The notes under the pieces: model-generated | What the model was told of the DNA's origin: nothing | The model's input: the letters and a program-made list of their open reading frames with translations, nothing else | Databases searched by the model: none | In this document: positions 55,080 to 64,000 of the stretch, in pieces | How positions within the stretch are numbered: position 1 is the stretch's first letter | How the letters are laid out: each line of letters begins with the position of its first letter | Program-made: the position numbers and the translations under genes | Source of the DNA: Symbiodinium kawagutii | Lineage: Eukaryota > Sar > Dinophyceae > Suessiales > Symbiodiniaceae | Assembly (NCBI GenBank): GCA_009767595.1 | Contig: VSDK01006142.1 | Location: forward strand, 612,832-676,831 | Length of the DNA: 64,000 bases | Reading direction: 5' to 3'

Positions 55080-55373
55080 GTGAAAACGTTTTTCGCTTCG
55101 CAAAATTTCTTAAATCCCTTTTTTCTAGGCAACGTTGACCTTTGTGCGAGCCGCAGCTTTTTTGCAGGGAGTGGCTACCAAAAAAGCAGCATAGAGATCA
55201 TGGTCGGCTTGACGGTGCTGACACACAGCTGCAGCGCCCAACAATCCGGCATGGGACCTAAGCGGCTTTATTGGCGGTTTCCAACAATTTTTCTACGTTT
55301 TTCAACCCCCCGAGCACACGAAGCAACAAGGCCCAAAAGGAAGTTATGCCTTGTTAGAACATGTCTGCAATAA
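55080..55373 (+). CDS. Open frame overlapping the next, 97 codons
   Basis: FFASQNFLNPFFLGNVDLCA then MGPKRLYWRFPTIFLRFSTP to TAA. It overlaps the 55361 frame by 13 bp in another register. Composition resembles the 16.6-17.5 kb island rather than GC-rich exons. Minus frames are also open, so reality is uncertain. Confidence 0.4.
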   Translation: MKTFFASQNFLNPFFLGNVDLCASRSFFAGSGYQKSSIEIMVGLTVLTHSCSAQQSGMGPKRLYWRFPTIFLRFSTPRAHEATRPKRKLCLVRTCLQ

Positions 55374-55735
55374 TACAACACCTGGGAAAGATGGCAGCGA
55401 ATCCCAAAGGAATTGTTTTAAACATTTTTGGCGGCACTCAATTCCTTGAGCTGCCGCAATTGTGCGAGAGTTCACTCCGCCATGCGAAAATTACTAAAAA
55501 ACCGCCTTCGAAAAAATTTGGGCTGATATGCATTGTGTTTAGATGCTGCAAATTCAGCCGCGCCCAGTTTGCCATCACTAGCCAGTCCCAACCATGTAGA
55601 TATACATTTTGGGCCGTTGTCCATGTGCATGGCTGCCTTTCATCGATGGAGAGCAGTCATCCAAATAATTTTGAATTGTTATTGTTTTTAAACAAACACA
55701 TTTTTTTGGGTATTCAATGGCCGGTAAGGCCTTAA
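55361..55735 (+). CDS. Open frame from ATG, 124 codons
   Basis: MSAIIQHLGKMAANPKGIVL, then FGGTQFLELPQLCESSLRHA and NNFELLLFLNKHIFLGIQ to TAA. A minus frame of about 68 codons (HGWDWLVMANWARLNLQHL) covers the same place and is also plausible. Strand uncertain. Confidence 0.4.
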   Translation: MSAIIQHLGKMAANPKGIVLNIFGGTQFLELPQLCESSLRHAKITKKPPSKKFGLICIVFRCCKFSRAQFAITSQSQPCRYTFWAVVHVHGCLSSMESSHPNNFELLLFLNKHIFLGIQWPVRP

Positions 55736-56347
55736 ATTGTTAGCTAGAACCAAGACTTTTGCTGACGGGGCCCAGGACGCACCACAGCACACCAAATAAG
55801 TCACATTCGAAATTCGTTTTTGTTTTCCCTTTAGGAACATATCATCAAAACATCGGAGACGGTTTGGGTGACTGAGTGGCGAGAGGGCTCAAACAAAATC
55901 CATGTCATGTCCATCTGCCTGTTCGTTAGACCTGGGAACTGTGCTGCGGTTGAATTTGTCAAAACATATTTGAAGGAACGCATTGCAATCATGAAAGCCG
56001 GGTGCCTCAACCAAGATGGTTGCACTCAGGTTGCGAAGTAAGATCCCACAGCAAAATTTCGGAATTAACCAAAATGAAAACAAAAATCCGAAAAAACAAC
56101 GTGCAAGATGTCATCGAAACAAACAAACATGTTTCACAACGGAAGGGATTCAGAGCTGCGTCGAACTGAGTTATAGAAAAAATGGTTGTTTTGATGAAAT
56201 CGGGAGCCATAGTAGCTGGTTTGGTTTTGTTTTTGCAATTTTCAGATTACCCTTCAATGAACCATTTGTTGTTGTTGTTTTTTTACATTTTCCCATCTGT
56301 CCCGTGGTGTTGTGATGTGTTTTTGGTGCAAATTGATGAAATTATCC

Positions 56348-56563
56348 ATGTTAGATTCTGATTACTCACCACATCGCGGCGATGACACGTTAGTTTTCCA
56401 AGTGATCATCCGCAAAAACACCGATGGACTAACGAGGCGATCTCCCTTTCATCCCCGCCATAAACCACCGGTGGCCTATGTTCAACTGCTCCCGGGAGGC
56501 AGCCTGTCGTGTTTAGTCAGTGAAGATGCACCAGGTGCCGCAACGATGGCCGGAGCATGGGTG
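56348..56563 (+). CDS. Exon 1 of a two-exon gene, from ATG
   Basis: MLDSDYSPHRGDDTLVFQVI, IRKNTDGLTRRSPFHPRHKP and AYVQLLPGGSLSCLVSEDAP, ending at donor GTG|GTAGGT in phase 0, 72 codons. Earlier in-frame ATGs (56312, 56315, 56336) are possible starts. The frame remains open past the donor only through A+T-rich Y/I/C codons typical of intron. Phase fits exon 2. Confidence 0.7.
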
Positions 56564-57109
56564 GTAGGTTGTGTTTGTAAATGTTTTGTAATAAAAATAT
56601 TTGTGTGTTTGTTTGTTGCCAATACTTGTAAAATATATGAGCATATGATTTCATCTTCGAACATAGCATGTGTATACAAAGATATTTCTTATTATGATTG
56701 TATATGTATATATTCATGGTTGCGTGTATATATAATGTATTCGGTTTACATTTGTCCATGGTTGACATTCAACATTGGTGTTTATTTTTTGAATTACAAT
56801 GTTTTCTGGCAATACATTGTTGCTGAATGCAAATACCTGTATGTCTTGTGTATGTTTCGCGTCTGCATGTGTTTATGTATTCCACATGCACAGTACATCA
56901 ACCTATGTACACGTATGTATTTCATGATACTTGCATTCCATGTTTTACATTTACATATTTATCATTAAATTGGCTAAATTGTAATTGCATTCATTGAAAC
57001 ATGTGTTCATTTGATAACCAAAATATGTTTTGGCCAAAAAATGTCCCCTGGCTACCTTGGCAATGAAATGGACACCAGCTGGTAGGGCCCCAGCATCCTC
57101 CCGCGGTAG

Positions 57110-57370
57110 ATGTGTGTCAGCCAAAAGTGGCTACTTGTTGGAGACTCAAAGGCGCAGTGCCCCGACATTGTTTGCAGGATTGAACGATCTTCATCATATG
57201 CACAGATATGCGCCGTTTTTTCTAAAAAAAAATTATCGGTTGAGGTACGATGGATTTTAGATTTAACTTTTGGCAGTGGCACTGAATCATACCCACTATC
57301 CTATCCAACATTTGTGAAAATCACATCGTCACATAGATGCGGATTTCAAGAGTGTGATTACAAAAAATGA
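57110..57370 (+). CDS. Exon 2 of a two-exon gene
   Basis: Acceptor AGCATCCTCCCGCGGTAG, phase 0, MCVSQKWLLVGDSKAQCPDI, KLSVEVRWILDLTFGSGTES and SSHRCGFQECDYKK to TGA, 86 codons. Five cysteines in the exon suggest a disulfide-bonded or metal-binding domain. Together with exon 1 the product is at least 158 residues. Family unknown. Confidence 0.65.
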   Translation: MCVSQKWLLVGDSKAQCPDIVCRIERSSSYAQICAVFSKKKLSVEVRWILDLTFGSGTESYPLSYPTFVKITSSHRCGFQECDYKK

Positions 57371-58615
57371 TACTTCCTGGAAGTAACAGGGACATCATTG
57401 TTTTGTTCCAAATGTCGGAGAATCGCGAAATATGTTGCGCGAGACATTCATTGGCTCCTGGTAGCACTGTGTGTTGAGCCACGAAGGATGATTACTGGCA
57501 TGAACACGTCTCAATCAACTTTGGTCATCCTTAATTATCATCATTCCCTATCAACGCTATAGTTCATCTAATTTGTTGTTTGCTTGGCTGGTTTGTTGCG
57601 TGGTAGGAGAATCACTCCTCTCACCGAAACGTTTTGTGGATTTGAAGGGAATCACCGCCATGTTTTTACTCACGGTTAATGGTTGAGGATAATGTTTACA
57701 TGCGTTTTGCTTCATCATCGTCAATCATCAGCAGTGAGGAGTAGGTTTGGTGATATCAGCCAATTGAGGCAGAACAGTGTGCTTGGGTCTACTGCATCTT
57801 CAATCTCTAAGTGTTTGGTCCAATAATGTAGTTTGTTGCTCGAAATATTGCATAAACCATGATTGACATGAATACAACTATAGAACAAGCGCATATGGTT
57901 GTTGTATTCTGTGAAGTCATGCTATGGCCTAAACATTCCCATGTCCAGGAGAGTAAGGTATATTTGTCCGCATTTTTTTGTAAAGTTATGTATGTAAATA
58001 TAAATGGTGTGTCTATATAGGTGTTTTGACTTCATCACAATTACGCTTGGTTTCCTCGCTTCCACCGCAGTGCCGTAACGGTGAAGAGACAGGGGAGAGC
58101 CACAGAATCAATCAAGCAACCAACAGCAATGGGCAGCAAAGAATGTTGAATTCGCTGGTGAATGGTAGTTAGGGTCATCACCCACCATCCCAAAGAGTGG
58201 TTAATAGTCTAGCTTCAACAGAATGATTCGCTGGCAGCTCACAAACAAGTTGTTAGTTGGTGACACGCAGCAAATGGCCCATGAATTGTTAATGCTTCAA
58301 CTTTGCATACCATACCAACAAACATTCAGTAAAACCATTGTTTATCAATGAGGTTACTAAATGTTACATAACTAATCAGCACAATCAGCATATACTGACC
58401 AACGTTAACGATAAGCATTAGGTACATGTTGGTCGACCATCTTGAGGTTGACAATGCTTACCACTATCATTAGCTATGCTATACTCTTCGGTAAACTAAC
58501 CTGACAATGGAAAATCCAGCATTTATCGGCAGTGTCCCAAGATTCCATTATAAAATATGGTTAAAATCCAGCTAGCCAGGTGAGTTTACTAGAGGGTAAC
58601 CATGGTGGCTCAACA
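57371..58615. other. Non-coding stretch
   Basis: No exon with credible bias or splice sites; mixed ATCAACC-like and A+T-rich DNA. Confidence 0.55.
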
Positions 58616-58618
58616 TCT

Positions 58619-58718
58619 GGGTGTTTCTCAAAATAGGGGTACCCCCAAATCATCCATTCATAGTCATTTAGAATCATAAAGCCACCATTTTTGGGTACCC
58701 CTGTTTTAAGAAACACCT
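58619..58718. mobile_element. Family C element, TSD ATCT, next to a minus exon
   Basis: GGGTGTTTCTCAAAATAGGG to TGTTTTAAGAAACACCT, 100 bp, perfect ATCT at 58615-58618 and 58719-58722. Confidence 0.9.
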
Positions 58719-58855
58719 ATCTTGAGCTTGGCATACCATGCTCTCCACCTGCTATCCACTGCTGACCCATCGCTACGGTACGCACGACGCAACGACGGAT
58801 CGCTGTCAGGCTGCACTGCTCCTGGAAGGCGCGGAGCAAGGGTGGAGTGAACCAG
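58719..58855 (-). CDS. Minus-strand exon adjoining a family C element
   Basis: Minus strand: acceptor CGGGTTTCCAACAG, LVHSTLAPRLPGAVQPDSDP then SAVDSRWRAWYAKLK, reaching the element. Exact removal of the element and one repeat continues in frame (MLSHHGYPL) to a GTAAAC donor near 58589. Plus frames are open too. Confidence 0.55.
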
Positions 58856-58934
58856 CTGTTGGAAACCCGAGGATTGATCGAATGATTTTAACAATGAATC
58901 CTAGGGATATGGCTATGGGATACGCTAGGGATAT

Positions 58935-59031
58935 AGTGGTTTCTCAAAATAGGGGAACCCCAAAAATGGTTGGTTTACCACTAGACTAGAATGATTAATA
59001 TTGGATGATTTGGGGGTACCCCTATTTTGGG
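58935..59031. mobile_element. Family C element, right end lost to a family A insertion
   Basis: AGTGGTTTCTCAAAATAGGG to GGGGGTACCCCTATTTTGG; GAGAAACCAC is missing and ATAT plus a family A element follows. ATAT also precedes it. Confidence 0.85.
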
Positions 59032-59035
59032 ATAT

Positions 59036-59150
59036 GGCTATGGGTCAATATTAACCAACCAACTAATGGGGGATTTCCACCAACAAAACTACAGGGAAAA
59101 CAATGGTTAATGATAGGGGAACCAGGGGTACAGGGTTTCGACCCATAGCC
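59036..59150. mobile_element. Family A element, TSD ATAT
   Basis: GGCTATGGGTCAATATTAA to TTTCGACCCATAGCC, 115 bp, ATAT at 59032-59035 and 59151-59154. Confidence 0.93.
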
Positions 59151-59410
59151 ATATAGTGGTAAATTAGTTATTACAGTAACAAGATTTAATTAATCCAGTT
59201 AGAACACGAATAAACATACAATAACTAGGGATGATACTAACCACTGGAAGCCCTAGGGTTGACCAATGACATGTTTTAATCAATCCAGTGGTTAATAGCC
59301 CCAGTGACTATAGCAACAATGGTTAACAATTGAGCCATTCGTTAATCCTAATTACGACACTATCATTGTGGAGTTCACCAGCTGTTTATTAACATGTAGC
59401 TGTTACCGGT

Positions 59411-59510
59411 GGGTATGGGTCATAATTATTAACCCCCAATTAATGGTCATTTACAATGGACAACTATATAAACCAATGGTTTTGGGGGTACCCAATATTG
59501 ACCCACAACC
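59411..59510. mobile_element. Family B element, copy 2
   Basis: GGGTATGGGTCATAATTATT to TATTGACCCACAACC; core GGTTTTGGGGGTACCCAAT shared with copy 1. Flanking repeats do not match. Confidence 0.8.
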
Positions 59511-60348
59511 ATATTGAGGTTGATCACTGAGTGAATGAATGAATTGACAGAGGTGAATGAATCTTAATTAACAGAGGTTGGATTGACAGAGCTTAGTTTA
59601 ACAGAGGTTATTATCAGCCCTAGGATTAACAGATTAACAGAGGTTGCTTAGCACCCTAGGATAAACATAGCAGGGGATATGCCAACCCATATAGCCCTTT
59701 AAGATAGTCATGGTTAATTGGTTGGTTAACCATCACTACTGCACTACTGGTTCGTGATGGCTATCATGATTATGAATTAATGCTTATCAAACATCACCAA
59801 TGGACAATGGGTCATGGTTAATGAGTTGGTCACTGGTTGATTCTGGATGATAAGCAGCAATAAGATTTATCCAGTGATAAACCAGTGCCTTCATCACGGC
59901 GTTAAGTGTTGCCACCAGTGACCAGTTGCCCCAAGTCACCGATGCATGATTCATGACAAAGGAGCTATGGCCAATGGCTGATAGTGGGGGATAACAGCTA
60001 TTAATCATTGTCATTAATATAGTAGCTATTATTCTGATGTTGGCGGATAACAGCTATAACCAATCATATTCGGGGATATACCAACCACAGCAAGCTGTGG
60101 GTCACAGCCAACCATCTACGGAAGCAGTGGGGGAAGTGCTTGGCACGTCAATTAATTAGTGATGAGGATTTGTGGGTACCGGACTGTTGAGCATCAACCG
60201 CTATCAACCCCGATTGATCACTCTCAACCATGACCAAACAAATTATTTGCTATCATTCACTAGTATCAACCAGCATCAGCCACCATGAACCACACATCAA
60301 CCACCATGAACCACACATCAACCCACCATCGCCCCCCATCCTCCATAG

Positions 60349-60463
60349 CCTTCCTTAAGCGCCATGCCATGACCACCACGGCTTCACCACGGCACCGCTG
60401 GGTCAGGCACATGATCCTGGTGCAGTTGAAGCGCCTAGCGCCTTGGCGAAGCCATGGGCCGTG
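60349..60463 (+). CDS. Basic internal exon, 37 codons
   Basis: Acceptor CCCCCCATCCTCCATAG, two bases, FLKRHAMTTTASPRHRWVRH then MILVQLKRLAPWRSHGP, donor CGTG|GTAACC leaving two bases. Both splice signals are excellent. Arg/His-rich. Unknown. Confidence 0.7.
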
Positions 60464-60620
60464 GTAACCGGGGTAACCCATGGGGCTCGTTTGAGTCGTC
60501 AGTTGATAGGCCATTCAACTGTGGATAGGCCATAACTTAAGTTGGTTATATGATAACCAATTTCATGGTGGTTAATAACCAACAATAATAGGGAAAACAA
60601 TGGCTAAAACAAGGTAAGTC

Positions 60621-60706
60621 GTTGGTTTCTGAGACTTGTATCTACCTGTTGAACTTTCATCTATTTTCAGTACTTGATTGGGGGGGTACACTAATCAGAA
60701 ACCAAC
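60621..60706. mobile_element. Family D element, copy 2
   Basis: GTTGGTTTCTGAGACTTGTA to CACTAATCAGAAACCAAC, reverse orientation to 26790-26870. Confidence 0.85.
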
Positions 60707-61277
60707 ATTATAAGTATATATTAATAAGTAAGTTAATTGTTCAAGTTAGTGAATCAAGTATGTGGATACATGACTAATACTTAATGATTTTAAGTTGGTT
60801 ATATTTTAACCTGTGGATAGTTATGGTATATAACTGGGTATTCTATATTAATTCCGCTGAATTAGTTATGATTGTAACTTAAGTTGGTTATTTATATTTA
60901 AAAGTTATTTAATGTGGATACATTACTACTACTTAATGATTATTATAAGTTGGTTACGTAGTCAGGTATTGAACTTTGATTAAAGACCATTAAACCACCC
61001 TTGTCGCTCAAAACTTGTTGACAGAACATGGTCGTTGATTGTATCGTTAGCAGATTTACTGCATATATTTGTATATGAAACTGCGAATCATGGTGTATGT
61101 TGTTCATTGTGATGATGATTGTTTGGATGTCGAATGATTTATTCAACCAACTTCATGATCATAAATCATTCGACAATTTATCAAACAATTATCATGATCG
61201 CCAACCAATTGTTTGGTTGGTCGTTTTGACTCATGACGTGACAATGATTGGTTTGTGAGTGGCTGCTAAAATCTGAG

Positions 61278-61332
61278 GCTCCGCTGGGACGCCTCACTTC
61301 TGACTGCAGCGAGAGGGTGCGCACGCGGCAGG
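61278..61332 (+). CDS. Short exon island, strand unresolved
   Basis: Plus: AAATCTGAG acceptor, APLGRLTSDCSERVRTRQ, donor AGG|GTTGAT. Minus: acceptor CCCTCTCGCTGCAG, SEVRRPSGASDFSSHSQTNH. Both plausible. Confidence 0.4.
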
Positions 61333-62100
61333 GTTGATTTGCAGCAGGGATCTTGGTGCTCAATACACAACCAAGTTTAGAGACACATATTGTCATTGGA
61401 TGGTGACAATGGTTGATAGTGGTAGCGGGTGATATTGATTGTGGGTGAGAATGGCTGATAATGATTGATATTGGTTGAAAACGGCTGATAATGGTTGATC
61501 ATGGTTTAAACCATCATTTTCATTGGCTGCTAAGAATGGCTGATAATGGTTCATGGATGTGAAGAAATAGTTACATTTGGCTGAGCAATAGATTATTTGC
61601 CATTTGCTCATAGTGTCGAGACCTATTGATAACGGTCAGTTGCCAGTGGCTACAGTACATAATCATGGTTGATGATCAATAGTAGCCAATAATGGCTTAC
61701 ACTTGCAAATGCTTACAATAACAAATAGTGCTTAATTGATGATGGTGAATGATGTTTGATGAAAGTTAACTATAGAACTGTCATAGGGTTTGATTTGTTG
61801 CTTGATTGCCGGAGGAGTGTGAACTAATTGGTCACTACTTAAAGTGAAGTCATGGTTGGGATTGGTGGCCAAAAATGTTCCTGCAAAATCATTCAGGGAA
61901 ACGTTAGCAGATTTGTTGATGTTCATTGTGGGACATTGTATGTCACCAGAGAATTTGCAAGTATTGGTGCCAGACCATCAGAAAAATGAATAGTGCCAGG
62001 ATGCTGGAACCAAAATCTATGATGAAACAGCTCAACAGATGTACAGTATGGTTTTCAGTAACATAGATTTGCATTTTACCATGATTTTAACCACAGGCAG

Positions 62101-62286
62101 ATGATCCAAACTGTCCAAACAAATCAGCCGAAACGCACACGAACCAGGTCCCGAATTAAAAGGGCCCTGAACGCAACGCACCCGGTCGGTGCTGCGGCTC
62201 ACCAGTCCCAGTTCATATCCAGCTCAGCACACGACAGGTTTTTTCAACCTTTCAGCCGGCTTATTGGCCAACTTCTTACCCAATAT
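62101..62286 (+). CDS. Exon running into a family A element
   Basis: QPKRTRTRSRIKRALNATHP, then QFISSSAHDRFFQPFSRLIG and QLLTQY up to 62286. The exon may start at CTCACCAG|TCC (62216). After the element, exact removal continues ELVFQQLGHPC to TAA; GT-AG splicing inside the element gives a longer frame (MNSFFNSWVTHVNLPRLAHD). Confidence 0.55.
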
Positions 62287-62397
62287 GGCTATGGGTCAAT
62301 ATTAACCAACCAATAATGGGGGATTTCCACCAACAATAAGAGGGAAAACAATGGTTAATGATGGGGAACTAGGGGTACGGGGTTTTGACCCATAGCC
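62287..62397. mobile_element. Family A element in a coding region, TSD ATAT
   Basis: GGCTATGGGTCAATATTAA to TTTTGACCCATAGCC, 111 bp, ATAT at 62283-62286 and 62398-62401. Confidence 0.93.
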
Positions 62398-62403
62398 ATA
62401 TGA

Positions 62404-62520
62404 ACTCGTTTTTCAACAGCTGGGTCACCCATGTTAACCTGCCTCGCTTAGCTCATGACCCAGCCATGTCAGAATCAGGACGCATGACAAATCATCAGTT
62501 TAACCACTAGCCCTGATCCA
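62404..62520 (+). CDS. Possible continuation after the element
   Basis: Frame from ACTCGTTTTTC: NSFFNSWVTHVNLPRLAHDP then SESGRMTNHQFNH to TAG, biased codon use. It is in frame with 62101-62286 if the element is spliced at GG|GTCAAT and CATAG|CC. Confidence 0.4.
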
Positions 62521-62879
62521 CGATGGTCGATCTAACCATTGTCAACCATGATCATCATCAACACCAACGCACCACTCACTCTGGTAGTGCCTAAGCTGAA
62601 AGTCGACAATCCACCATTTACAGCATAAAAAATGCCATTGATCTACATCCAGGGGATCGTTTCCCAGAGGGTAACCCATTGATCATCATTGATTGGTCAT
62701 CATCAACCGACATCAATCCGCTAATAATGATTTCTATCCACCACTATTATCTTATCAAGATCAGAAGCGTCATTATTAGCCACTATTATCTTTATTAACA
62801 GTTATTAACCATCAGTATCCAACATCAAATTGTTTTACAACCAATTCCCCAGACCAAGCACATGCCACCCGCATGTCAG

Positions 62880-62987
62880 GTTCCTTGCGCAGATCGTACA
62901 TATGTCGCTGGGTGGCACGCGCTGGGTTGGGCTTCGGGCGTGAATTACCAGCAGCAACCAGCTGCACGGGCTCTTCTACTTGGCTAA
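62880..62987 (+). CDS. Exon, 35 codons to TAA
   Basis: Acceptor CACCCGCATGTCAG, phase 0, VPCADRTYVAGWHALGWASG then NYQQQPAARALLLG. High GC3. Unknown product. Confidence 0.6.
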   Translation, partial: VPCADRTYVAGWHALGWASGVNYQQQPAARALLLG

Positions 62988-63025
62988 ATCAGTTTATGAC
63001 TTTGGGTAACTACCTGTTGTGGCAG

Positions 63026-63345
63026 ATATAGCTATGCTTAAATGGCTCATGTACCAACTTCGAGCTGGGGGGCCCCACCTTGTACCAACAGTAAGCATTG
63101 TACAGCGATTGAGGGTGGTTGATGATGTTTTTGATAGTAAATCAATGACTGTGTATGAGGATTTCATAGTGATTGATCTCGCAAAATCAATGTGGCCTGC
63201 TGATAGGCACCTCACAACCTCAAGGTCAATCGAAAAGGCAGTTGGATTCTGCTTGTTGCTCACTTCCGGCAAAATGCAAGGAGTCCCACCGAATGAATCC
63301 AGTATTTATAATGTAAAATCTTATCCTATAATGAAGAGACATTAG
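63026..63345 (+). CDS. Terminal exon, about 105 codons
   Basis: Acceptor ACCTGTTGTGGCAG, two bases, then IAMLKWLMYQLRAGGPHLVP, IDLAKSMWPADRHLTTSRSI and GFCLLLTSGKMQGVPPNESS to TAG. Lower GC3 than other exons but very protein-like, and long. Minus is open over 92 codons but less natural. Family unknown. Confidence 0.6.
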
Positions 63346-63399
63346 CAGCAACCTGGCTACACATCGCTCAACAGTCAAGGTGAGTTCTCAGGCATTCAG

Positions 63400-63621
63400 T
63401 TGGTTCCATCCTGCCCAGTTAGCAACCTGTCCCAACCTTTGGGCGTTGGTTTGTTTACAGTCAACCCTGGAATTCCTCCATGTTGGAAGCTTGCAACCGT
63501 GAAAACTTGTGAAGCGTGGAACCTTTCGGCGCTTCACAACCTGGCTTCAAACATGAAGGTGCGGAAGGTCTGGTTTCCTGTTTGGGTTACAAACATGATA
63601 TGTGGTGGGAAGCATGGATGA
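63400..63621 (+). CDS. Open frame, 73 codons, doubtful
   Basis: PLGVGLFTVNPGIPPCWKLA then CEAWNLSALHNLASNMKV to TGA. Possible exon; no clear boundaries. Confidence 0.35.
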   Translation: MVPSCPVSNLSQPLGVGLFTVNPGIPPCWKLATVKTCEAWNLSALHNLASNMKVRKVWFPVWVTNMICGGKHG

Positions 63622-63749
63622 TTGAGAGGGCTAGACCTCTTGTGATCAGCCCCTCAAAAAATAGATCAGAAAAGAAAGTATGAGATACTTTGATGCAGAT
63701 TTTTAAAAGGTCAAAAGGAATCTAAAGTTCGACCAACAGTTGGTACCAT

Positions 63750-63974
63750 TTGACTGATTTTGGAAGCCGGCAATTTGGCGCTGAGGGTCTGCAAATGCAT
63801 TTTCAAGCTCCAGGAATCCCTAGACACCATAGAGAAACGGCCTATGAAATCCATGGAATATGCTCAGTTTTGTACGAATTTCTCACTGTCGGTTGGATCT
63901 TTTTTTACATGGAGACAGTGCTAAAGGCCAAAAGGGGACACAGGACGACACAGGTGGCGAAGGAAGTGCCTTAA
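63750..63974 (+). CDS. Open frame with hydrophobic segment, near window edge
   Basis: FGAEGLQMHFQAPGIPRHHR, then ICSVLYEFLTVGWIFFYMET (possible membrane helix) and a basic end to TAA. May continue a gene that extends beyond the window. Confidence 0.4.
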   Translation: MTDFGSRQFGAEGLQMHFQAPGIPRHHRETAYEIHGICSVLYEFLTVGWIFFYMETVLKAKRGHRTTQVAKEVP

Positions 63975-64000
63975 AAGCTATGTCTTATGAAATCCTATGA

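Noticed and set aside
56564..56968. C-terminal extension of the 56312 frame to 218 codons
   Set aside because: After the GTAGGT donor the frame is A+T-rich and Cys/Tyr-rich low complexity, typical of intron DNA.

Overview
The window is nuclear DNA from a microbial eukaryote with a large, intron- and repeat-rich genome. No prokaryotic operon, rRNA, tRNA or CRISPR array was seen. Coding signal comes as short islands (35-380 bp) that are richer in G+C, especially at third codon positions. Most are bounded by conventional signals (pyrimidine tract plus AG before, GT after) and lie in A+T-rich DNA full of short inverted-repeat elements, microsatellites and ATCAACC-like simple DNA. Short terminal-inverted-repeat (TIR) elements of introner type, small GC-biased exons and degenerate AACCCTAAA tracts recall dinoflagellates and their relatives. 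Some other algal lineages share these traits, so the taxonomic call is inference. No spliced-leader sequence was recognised.

Layout. 1-475 is the end of a 16-bp minisatellite. 1.2-3.9 kb holds plus-strand exons, including a three-exon model with matching splice phases (2590-3109). 4.2-5.5 kb has telomere-like degenerate repeats. 7-23.3 kb is mainly intronic or intergenic with scattered exons and satellite arrays. 23-41 kb is exon-dense on the plus strand; the best chains are 25340-26122, 27010-27677, 29662-30737, 32940-33465, 38018-38410 and 39287-39557. 42.8-46 kb carries minus-strand exons, two with matched phases. 47.6-50.2 kb holds the best gene model, five or six phase-consistent plus-strand exons. 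51-55 kb is minus-strand. 55-57.4 kb is plus-strand and includes a two-exon gene at 56348-57370. 58.7 kb is minus and 60.3-64 kb plus. No product could be assigned to a known family.

The most notable feature is at least five families (A-E) of about 80-125 bp inverted-repeat elements. They are flanked by 4-bp direct repeats (ATAT, ATCA, AAAT, AACT, ATTT, ACAT, ATGA, ATGT, ATCT). The A and C termini carry GT and AG dinucleotides placed symmetrically, so one element could supply both splice sites in either orientation. In the best gene model two exons end exactly where a family C element begins, and several other elements interrupt or abut coding frames. This fits intron creation by transposable introner elements; transcript data are needed to separate it from MITEs that simply accumulate in introns.

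Caution: GC-rich islands often have two or three open frames, and sometimes antisense frames. Exon boundaries, frame and strand are inferred from splice motifs, codon bias and phase matching, without homology searches.
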